Below are positions 55,491 to 64,000 of a DNA stretch of 64,000 nt, one piece after another (the first letter of the stretch is position 1; every line of letters begins with the position of its first letter). Origin of the DNA: Oscheius tipulae (Eukaryota > Nematoda > Chromadorea > Rhabditida > Rhabditidae); assembly GCA_037178975.1 (NCBI GenBank), contig JASJZH010000003.1, forward strand, positions 4,216,001 through 4,280,000, given 5' to 3'. A program made the position numbers and the translations under genes. Under the pieces are notes generated by a model, which made no database searches, was not told the origin of the DNA, and was given only the letters and a program-made list of their open reading frames with translations.

Positions 55491-58400
55491 AAGTGTTCTC
55501 TTTATCAATCGAGGTTGAGGAAGGATTATCATCTAGTTAGTAGTCGACAAAAGGTTGATACCAAAATAGCGGAATAAAGTTTGTCGATCACAGATGATAT
55601 ACTTATTGGTGTGACTTACTAATCGAATACATATCTACTTGAGGCAAGTTAGTTTTTCCCATTTAGAGATTATTCGAAGACTGGACTATAGGAAGTGTAA
55701 TAGAGTCCACCGAGTAAGTTTCTTTAATATTGTTCTTTGTTACTTCAAAATGAAGACCCGGTTCTTCCGGATGTTTTATCGATCTCGCTACATTTGTTTT
55801 CGTCCATTATTACAATTGGAATGCATTCGTGCGAATGTTTATTTTAGTGAACATTAGAGTTCCAGTCCTCCAGCCAAACCACACAAACAGTCCTTGAAAT
55901 CCTCAATTTGGTTACCTCGAGTTTCACTTGTCCTTCGTCAAGTGACCGCTCGATCGTCGTCCCTCTGACTCCCACCGAAAAACTCGAGAGGTCTTTCCTT
56001 CTCTTCATCAGTGATCTCATCTTCAAATCCATGCAATTACGACAGAGTTTCTTCCAAAAAATGGTGCAAAGTAGCGTGGAATCTGGAAACAGGTCTGATT
56101 CGCCTCCTTTCATACTTTTATTTGCTGAAGGTCACAACATCGACGACCTTCAGTCTCTTTTCATTAGCTCTGTTTATAGTGCTTCAAATCTCTTTTTCGA
56201 AATTAACGCAAAGAACAAGACGGGCTGAGAGGGAGTAGGGTCTCGTGGCAGTGGGAGTATAAAAGGTGCAAACTTTTACCATTATATCGTGTATCATCAA
56301 AGCAGTTCTAGCGATTCTTGACCAGCCAGCCTCAGTAAGGATCAAAGTGACGAAGAGTGGAAGTCCTTCCTTTTCATTGGCGAGCCTCGACCGATTTGAT
56401 TAGGACCTCTCGCAACACCTTCTGAATGTCTCCGGCTATTCCCGGTCGTTGACTCTCAGCCATCACCTCCTTCTAATTTTCTCTATTTTGGGCTATAAAC
56501 GGCTTGCACAAATGACGTAGCGGAAGCAGTGCAGGAACTCGGATGGCGGGAACGAGTTTCAACCTTCACTTTGCTACTTTGCTTTCAAAGGTTCCTAAGT
56601 GGATCTCGATCATCTTGTTTGCTGAGTCCAATATCCCATCCAGCGCTCTTTTTCCTATATTCTTCTCCTCGAACTATCACATTGTTAATTTCGGAATCTT
56701 CTCAGAATTCCGACAAGAAACTTCCAATGGAAAGAAACGTTCCTGCAAATGTTTGTTCTTTTGAACCGCTTAGTCAGTCTCTCATTTGTCCGATGGGAGC
56801 AGTTAGTCTTCCGTTGACTGACACCTGGAATGCGTGGAGTGAATGATTCGAAGATTAGAGAAGAACCTTCACTCCAGACTATCCCTTCCAAACTCCTATT
56901 TCGAGAAACAAGCCTCTACCGGAAGGCTCATGACGGGATCTCGCCCACTTCCAGGAATTTTATAAACAGACTCTCAAGATGTAAAGTTCAATTAGAGCAC
57001 TGTGAGTAACCTCGAAATTAGACCACTTTCCAAAAGTACACGCTATAGTTAGCTAGGGTCGAAAGGATATATAAGGTTTTCTAATCGAGTCAGAACAACT
57101 TTTAATGTAGAAGTTGGGTTCCCACGCCTTCGTGACAAAACATGACACCTTGGACAGCAGAGACTAATTGAGAAAGATTCGTGGAAAAGAGTCTTCTTAA
57201 TTAGAGATATATCAGGACACATTTAAAACAAATACGGGGAGGATCGACGACCGTTTTTGGATAAACATGGCGTGACATTGAGCCAGCTAACACAATGGGT
57301 GTCATTTTATAACTACTTTTACTCTCTCTATCTTTTCGACCCCACGGATCAACACATTTCCTCCCTTGATTCGACATAAACCAACTCTCGTGTATACTTT
57401 TGAGAAGAGGAAGTGGGGGCAGACGCGCTCTTTCATTTCGACAGTTTGCCTTCATTTTTTAAATGACCTTTGAAAGACGAACTAAAATGCTCTCCTGATC
57501 CGTTCTTTGTCTCTTCCTCTAACTTTCTCACATTTTGGCTGTCAGCTGTGAACAGCTTGTAGCAATTAATCTTTAGAGCATTAGTTGCCTCTCCTGAGTG
57601 CTGTCAGGACCTTTTTGCAACGCCTTGGGGGCAGATTTTCCGGCCGGGTTAGGCTTTTATGTTTTCGAGCATAAACATACCATAAAAGTGACTAATTGTA
57701 ATGTTCCTTCGGCCGGGTCATCTTTGTCTCTCTCCCCGAATAGTCCTTTCGAGGGCTCGACTCCGCCCTTCTTTTCTGATACATTCTATTTTTCACTGAA
57801 TAGCCAACTAACAACTGCTACAGATGTAGGCTCATTGAGTCATACTTTTCATGATAGTTCTCTTCCGCTTCTTAATGGGATTAATCGTTTTGTATGTGGT
57901 CTCCTCTATACTTCCGATTTGGGGAATGTCGAGCGTCTCGATTCCTATTATTTTGAACATGTTTCAGCGAATAGATCTTGAAGAATGGCACGGAGACAAT
58001 TTCCCGTTGAGAAACGACCGACTGAAATTGAAGAGACGACAAGACTGATTTTTGGTCCGCGTCGCCCAAAATTAACAGTTCCGGGGTCAAAATGACAATC
58101 TGCTCAAATATATGTGCGTTGTGCCGAGACTCTTTTGATCTTTGACTTGACTCGTTCTGTGGAAAGATTTTCAATCTCTGAACAGAGAAATCCCGGGTCA
58201 TTCGGCGACTCGAATGACCTAATCCCCTAATCTGACAAATTCGAGGATTTCACCGCTCATTGATACTTGAACTCATGCAGGGATAGGATTTTTAGGAAGG
58301 TTTCTAACATTTTTTACTCGGAGGTAGTCACGCAAATATGATGGAAGCCATTGAGGCGCGGCAATGCCTTCCTCAGCCTAGCTCTCATTACCCAAACCTA

Positions 58401-58830
58401 CCAACGTTCTGTCCTTCTACAAGTCCAAAAGATTGTTGACAACCAAAGATAGAGAACCAGTCCATTCTAGCAGCTCAAAATATTTTGATCATTTCTTGCT
58501 AATTGGGATCGCTCCTCCTCTCTGTTATTTCACCTTTTTACTCCGTCTCCACCGAGCTTCTCCTCTGGCAATTATTCAAAAGAGGATGGGTGTCATCTAT
58601 TGTTTTTGGCTGGAGGCGAGAAGTTCGTCGCGGTCTTCCTCCGTGGGTTCGGGTCCATTAGACATTGTCCCTAAAAATAAGAACTTCCTCCGGATCTGAC
58701 CATTCTTCAGTCTTGTTCCTCCTCCTTCCGACCTTTTAAAATCCGGACTGTTTACCAGTCAGCGTCATTTTGGCTTGTTCACGTCTTTAAGCTGCATGAC
58801 AAACAAGATTGTGGCATTTTCAGTTCAAGG

Positions 58831-61588
58831 ATGGACGACGAAGAGGAGCAGTACGTCGATTGGAACATCATCGAGAGATCAATGCCACTACACGTAGGTT
58901 TCGTTTGAATAGGAGGGAGGGGATCCCCCAAAACTGCTTCCAGTTTGTCTGTTTTCACCTTCCACTCTATCCAATTAATGGACCTCGGTGAGAGCGAAGG
59001 CGGGCGTCTTTAGTGAATCTTTTTCTCGAGAGAGCTCCTTATCCATTCCAATTAACTGGACCTCTTCGCTCTCCAGATACGAACCGAATGATCCCTGAAA
59101 TTCTTCGAACAAACAACAATGTATGCTTGTTGTTGATCGTCTCTATTCTCCGAACTTCAAGCTGGTAGACTTGACAAACAGCTCTTTCGAATAATTGGCA
59201 TGAGTCCAATAGTTGAATCCTCCAAAACCCTCGTCATCTCTTTTGTTTGTACAAAGGTTCCAGAGGATCTTTCGGTTTTTTTTCTCTCTCGAGCCGTCTT
59301 TCCAAAATCCCAATTAGCCATTCTACGTAAAGGAGCCGAATCCACGAGACACCGGAAATAGAGACAGACTTCATTTCCAAATCTCGTGACGATCAACTCT
59401 TGGTCCAGCTACTTTTTGTGTTACTTGGTCTCTGCTTCCTATGTGTCAATATGTCTCGACATGACAGGATAAGGTTTCATCGGGAGACTACACTTTTTCA
59501 ATGCCGTATCAATGAGGCAGAGAACCCAGTTGACAAGTCCAAGAAGCAGGATGTCTCGTAATCTGGCCTCTTTCCGCTCTCTCTAATACACTAATACACG
59601 TTCGCTACCTTTGCTAATAGAATTCGCGCCTCGTTGGATTTGATCGAACAGAGAAACCAATGTTCGAAACACGCTCCTCCCATTACTCTCACCTCGCCTC
59701 AGCTTGTTTTTCTCGAAACAAGAACATCTTGTCAGTTTAGAGCGTCACCTGGAATGCAGATTAAGATGGTGAGTCACTAGGGTCTTATTTCTAACCAGTC
59801 GTACAACGGGTTTTACCGTCTATTTGACGTTTGACGTGCTAACTTATTTCTTGACAGGGCTCGACTTGTTTGAGGGTCAAACAGGTCAAATAGCATTGAT
59901 GACAAAGGTGGAATAATAGTCTTCTGGGGTCCTCCCGAATTATTCAATCCAAGTAAATGAGATTGCGTAAACAAACTGGTTAAAACAAATGTTCCAGGGC
60001 TACCGGACCTATGTGGCTTTTACCTACATGGGATTCAACATTGTCGGATTCATCGTCAACTTTTGGGTCCTCTACGTCATCTCGCCGCTTCTCTTCGCCC
60101 CGTCTGTCAAAGTTCCGAAGTCGATTCTCTTCTTCATATTCGCCCTTTGTGTGGGCGATTTGACTACGATGATTGGTTTGTTTGTTTACCAATGGAAGAA
60201 ATACCCTCTTCCAGCCATGCTCCTCCTCATTATCGAGTTAATTTTTGGCACCTGGCGATTTTCCAGCGGTATCTGCACCTCCTACCTCATTTTCGATTCG
60301 ATGAACAAGTGAGCCTCCTCCTCATCGTATGGAACTTTGTTCAGGTTTATCGCTCCGATTATTGTCTTTTTGATCAGTCGGACCTGCTATGCTACAGTAT
60401 GCTTGAACAAGCATGCAGGCGAGAGGGCAGCAAGTCTGAAGGCAAGTTCATTTTCGAGTTGAATAGGATATTTGGACTATTTCAGTACGCCATGGTACAA
60501 CTTGGAGTGGCCCTTGGTTTTGTGATGCTCTTGCTCTCTCCAGTCTTTGCCTACTCTCAAGTTTTTACGTTTTACGTGAATCCCAATGCCACGACAAAGG
60601 AGGTTTCTGTGTTCCGCAAATGCGGTTTCCTTCCTCCACAAGGTGAGCCCTTCATTCCAAATATCGAAGTCGGTCAAGCGTGAGTCTGCTCCGGAAGAGC
60701 GCCAAGTTTTTAGCCAGCACTCAAAGAGCTCCAGAAGTTCAGACATTCACTAGCATAACTCGTCATCGAGGGACCATTTTCAGAAATCGAATTCTATTTC
60801 AATTTGGTCATGTGTATCGTATCGTATGCGATTCCCCTTCTCGGCATCATCTATTGGTACGTCTCGGTCCCGTTCTTCTTGAAAAGACGAGCTCTGAGTT
60901 CCCTCGTTGCTTCGAGGTTTGTTCATTTTTGTGTGATATCTGTACATAAAAAGAGTTTCAGCTCGGCCGAAACTGCAATGAAGTACGTGATCCGAACGGT
61001 GTTCTTACTCACCGCAATCTACATAGTCTGTTGGTCTCCCTATTGGATCTCTATGTTTGCACACAAATACTTCCCCGTATCTCAGAAATACAGTTAGTTT
61101 TCGAATAGTCTTATCTCATTATGGTCCTTTCCAGTTGTGATAATCTCTTACTTTATTCATCTCCTTCCCTATGTCAGCTGTGTGGCCTATCCACTCATTT
61201 TCACTCTGCTGAACAGAGGTTCGTTGTCTTCTTTTCCGATCTATTGATTGTCCATAGGAATCCGAACAGCCCATGCAAAGATTGTCCAAGATCAGAGGCG
61301 GAGATTCAAAAGCCTTACTGACGATGCAACCACACAAGTTCGGAGTGTTATACGGTACTTTTTGTCTTGAAAAAGCAATGTATTTAGTTTAGGAACTTTC
61401 CAAATCGGAGTCGAACTCATTCAAAACAGACAATAGGAGACGATCGGTCGGAGGTGGAGAGTGTAGTGAGTAACTCTCGCTATCAAATCAAGAATCCATT
61501 TCAGACCCAAATCCACCACAACTACCTGACTGTTCTTTCGGACAGTGTATCGACGAAGACGGACAACGAGAGTGAAACACTTTTATGA
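58831..61588 (+). CDS. Rhodopsin-like GPCR, probably a neuropeptide-type receptor
   Basis: Exon 1 (58831-58893) gives MDDEEEQYVDWNIIERSMPL H, 8 bases after a TTTTCAG acceptor. A 1.1-kb intron precedes GYRTYVAFTYMGFNIVGFIV. Then LFFIFALCVGDLTTMIGLFV, WRFSSGICTSYLIFDSMNKF, APIIVFLISRTCYATVCLNK, GVALGFVMLLLSPVFAYSQV, FYFNLVMCIVSYAIPLLGII, TVFLLTAIYIVCWSPYWISM (the TM6 CWxP), VAYPLIFTLLNRGIRTAHAK (the TM7 NPxxY replaced by YPLIF), and a cytosolic tail (QDQRRRFKSLTDDATTQVRS) ending NESETLL. About 400 residues. The intron at 60442-60485 is GC-AG. I cannot name the ligand or ortholog. Confidence 0.8.
58894..59997 (+). other. Large first intron of the GPCR gene
   Basis: 1,104 bp between GTAGGT and TGTTCCAG, phase 0. 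Much longer than the other introns. No gene recognised inside; it may hold regulatory sequence. Confidence 0.5.
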
Positions 61589-61759
61589 AAAGACAGTCAT
61601 CTTGCCTACACAATACGGGAGAACTAATAATAATTTATTGAAAGACTTGAGCACGTGAAAGAAACTTGAGAGATCCTAGTTAAGGGCGCACAATACTGTC
61701 CCGCACCTGTTACCCGCCAATTCTGTTGCTTCAATCGGGTTCTTTTCTTCTTTTTTTCT

Positions 61760-64000
61760 TAGTCTGCTGAGTGTCGAGGATACTTTAACCGGGCACGCAT
61801 CGGGATTATGGCACCTCCTCCGGATGAGGATGACGACGAGGTTGTGTCATCGGCAGCATAGTACCGAGGTGGCCGACCGCATTCCAATGAAGGAAGAGTG
61901 TAGTCTGGACAGCTGTACAGATCCGGAGACGAAAGGTACTTTAGTTTGAACTATATTATTAGTGTGTTTCTTGTACCTGTATTGAAGCAGATCTTTTGGG
62001 ACCCGAGTATTGGGCCTGCAACTTTGCCTCTATTGCCTTCATGTGTGTTTCCTCGAGCTCTTCATCGCTTTCTCCACAGTGGAAAAGCGTTAGAAGGACT
62101 GGGAGGATCACCAGGCCGTGAAGAGCACCTAAACAAGTTGGTTTTGTCATTGAACAATAAAATACCCAGAGTTATGACCAGAACTATCGTCTTCAAAAAG
62201 CTGCGGAAGACGTACGATTCGGCCGAAGCAAGAAAGGAGACCCCTGAATACTTTGTTTCGAAGAGAGCTAGAAAAGCCTCACCCAATATTGTAGAGGCAG
62301 CACTCATCAAAATAGGTGCTCCAACAGCATATAAGGCATTCCTCATTCGTTCATCGGCTGCGATTCCTTCGCCCTACAGTAATGTTTTATAACGTGTTTA
62401 AAGTTTTAAACCTTTGCGAAATTGTAAGCCAAGTGAGCGGCAAAGTCAACGCAAAATCCAATGGACATGACTATAGTGACCATACTGATAAAATCGAGAC
62501 GAACACTCCAAAAGGTCATAAATCCGAGTATTCCAATGTTGATAGAGACGATAGAGAAAGAAACCCAAAGACTGGCGATAGGTTCTGGAATGAGCATCAA
62601 AGAGACACCGATGACGGCGATTCCAGCATAAGCGATGGACGAGAGAGTACCGGGAAGGACGGCGTTGTACTGTTCGGCAAACTGAAGATTCTCTAATGAG
62701 AGACAGCAAAAAGATTACCTGGAAGAAGTCCGCATAGACTCCAGTCGGAAGCTGACTAGTCTCGGCCAGTCGTCTGAACAGATACATCGCTCGACTCTGG
62801 TTTCCACTTCCAACATGACGAAGTTGGACTGGCACTCTGGAGGCGCTGATAACCGAAGATATCGTAAAAGAGTACCTGGAAGCGTCTAGGAAGGTTCCGG
62901 TGACATCGAAGACGACGTCCCGATTGTATCTATCAAACTGTGGCTGGGACAGAAAGACATTTTTCAAGATATAGACAAAGTTCTCCGGAGTGATCAACAT
63001 GCCAGCCTTCTTCACGAAACTCAAAAAGGTTCGGAGCCAAGAGTCGGCACTGCCAGTGAATTCCGTGTGTTCGTAGAGCTCTATCTCTTGTTCCAGCACA
63101 ACCCAAAGACGCTTGGCTCCGATTTCCGTGCCGGACAAGTTGTACATCCAGACATGCAAGTAGCTACCGTAGTCTAAATTGCAATATAGAGTCAAATAGA
63201 AAAAGAATTGTACCTGAAAAGTACTTTTCAGCAATTCTCAAAGTTCGCTTTCCGTACGAGTTGTCCGGTAGAAGGTCATTTGGCTCGAGACCAAGTTGAA
63301 CCTTTGTACAGCCCCACATGGCTATTCCCAGATAGACACAGAAAAAGAATAGAATAATGATTCGAGCCAGTGGATGGAGTAGAAAGTCAGAGTAGGTGGT
63401 TCGGAAGAACTGAGCCAGAATGTGGTTCTTCTCGAACGACTTATCCACGTTTTGAGTTGGAGACCAGACTTCTGAAAAGATTGGGGGTCTTGTTTATTGA
63501 AACAACCCACCTTGTTTCTTGTTCAGCTTTCTGAAGGTCACGCAGTGTCTGTTGTCCATCTCTCTGCGGTTCGTGTAAACCATGATCCCGGCGAAGAAAG
63601 TTAGTTGGTAGATATAAGTGAAGACGACAGCAACTACGGCATAGGCACAGAACATTTGGACAGAAGGGAAAGGAGTCGCACATCCGACTGCGAAACTGAT
63701 CAGATCAGTGAGAGAGGTGACAGTAATAGAGACAGCAGCATCTGCGAAAGTCTCTTCCATTCTGGTCTCCAGCGAAGCGACAGAAGATGTGGATCTCCAT
63801 GCCGAAAGAAGAATGAACACGTTGTCGACTCCGACGGCTGCAACGTGTTGACTTTCATACTGTTTTGGTCACCTTGTTTGCTGTTCCGATTGGACATGGT
63901 CCAGTTGGAACGCCGACAGAGACGATGCAAATAAACAACTCACAGAAAACTATGAACGGCATCGAATAGGCAACACTCGTCATTCCATAGCCGAGAAAAA
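61760..64000 (-). CDS. Patched-related (PTR) sterol-sensing-domain protein (5' partial)
   Basis: RND-type membrane protein of the patched-related family, expanded in nematodes and involved in moulting and apical secretion. The minus strand enters at the window edge with GYGMTSVAYSMPFIVF, then GVDNVFILLSAWRSTSSVAS, FADAAVSITVTSLTDLISFA (sterol-sensing region), CAYAVVAVVFTYIYQLTFFA, EVWSPTQNVDKSFEKN, LARIIILFFFCVYLGIAMWG, LGLEPNDLLPDNSYGKRTLR, the second extracellular domain (MYLFRRLAETSQLPTGVYAD), the second bundle (GFMTFWSVRLDFISMVTIVM, SIGFCVDFAAHLAYNFAKG, VGAPILMSAASTILGEAFLA, ALHGLVILPVLLTLF), and a Ser-rich tail ending YPRHSAD. The N-terminal part lies outside the window. All introns are GT-AG of about 35-50 bp. 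Confidence 0.9.

Larger units (their letters stand above)
54272..58830. other. 4.6-kb gene-poor region
   Basis: Between bestrophin and the GPCR gene. It contains the inverted repeat described separately (54612-54735 and 55362-55490) and a 173-codon open frame (54455-54976) overlapping its left arm. Further open frames near 55.9-56.1 and 57.6-58.0 kb lack splice context. I support no gene in it. Confidence 0.4.

Noticed and set aside
57598-58201. Open frames near 57.6-58.2 kb as a gene
   Set aside because: Overlap on both strands with no splice sites or recognisable sequence.
1-64000. CRISPR arrays, bacterial operons, insertion sequences
   Set aside because: No regular direct repeats with spacers and no transposase-like frame; the window is clearly eukaryotic.

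Overview
The window looks like nuclear DNA of a nematode. The evidence is a seven-helix receptor of the nematode chemoreceptor type, a patched-related sterol-sensing protein, a vWA plus ZP cuticlin-like gene and a collagen-like gene. In addition, introns are mostly 35-50 bp with GT...(T)TTCAG ends, and many start codons lie a few bases after a TTTCAG-like acceptor, as at spliced-leader trans-splice sites. I cannot name the genus. Genes lie on both strands at high density and are cut into many short exons, so the models below were built by hand from reading frames and splice signals.

Layout. 0-2.4 kb: end of an unknown gene convergent with phosphoglucomutase-2. 3-6 kb: a tRNA-like relic, an uncertain coiled-coil gene and a secreted collagen-like gene. 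6.9-10.8 kb and 14.2-14.9 kb: a local family of divergent F-box-like genes (two complete copies, two broken ones) around the mitochondrial citrate carrier gene (12.9-14.0 kb). 15.8-20.3 kb: a proton-coupled amino acid transporter followed closely by a vWA-ZP gene. 21-27.4 kb: a small membrane protein, then CD2BP2 (GYF, U5 snRNP) directly upstream of Rab35 in operon-like spacing, with a small membrane-protein gene nested antisense in a CD2BP2 intron, then a short CDCA3-like gene and a PPxY membrane protein. 28-39 kb: an unknown helical protein, an SR-like protein, a small Ly6-type secreted protein, an F-box gene, two unknown genes, a leucine-rich-like gene, a chemoreceptor and two small unknown genes. 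39.6-44.3 kb: adenylyl cyclase of the AC9/ACY-1 type. 46.1-52.0 kb: the transcription elongation factor Spt6, with a tiny coiled-coil gene nested antisense in one intron. 52.2-54.3 kb: bestrophin. 54.6-55.5 kb: a diverged inverted repeat. 58.8-61.6 kb: a rhodopsin-like GPCR. 61.8 kb to the end: a patched-related gene running off the window.

Most recognisable genes are housekeeping (Spt6, PGM2, citrate carrier, CD2BP2, Rab35) or signalling and membrane genes (AC9, GPCRs, bestrophin, SLC36). The lineage-specific part is the F-box-like family. Two full members of about 400 residues on opposite strands share exon lengths (57 and 144 bp) and a common C-terminal domain, and two truncated copies lie beside them. 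Other unusual points are two GC-AG introns, two introns lacking a normal AG acceptor, a Rab35 with an altered guanine-specificity motif, tRNA-like relics (one inside an enlarged bestrophin intron) and two antisense genes nested in introns.
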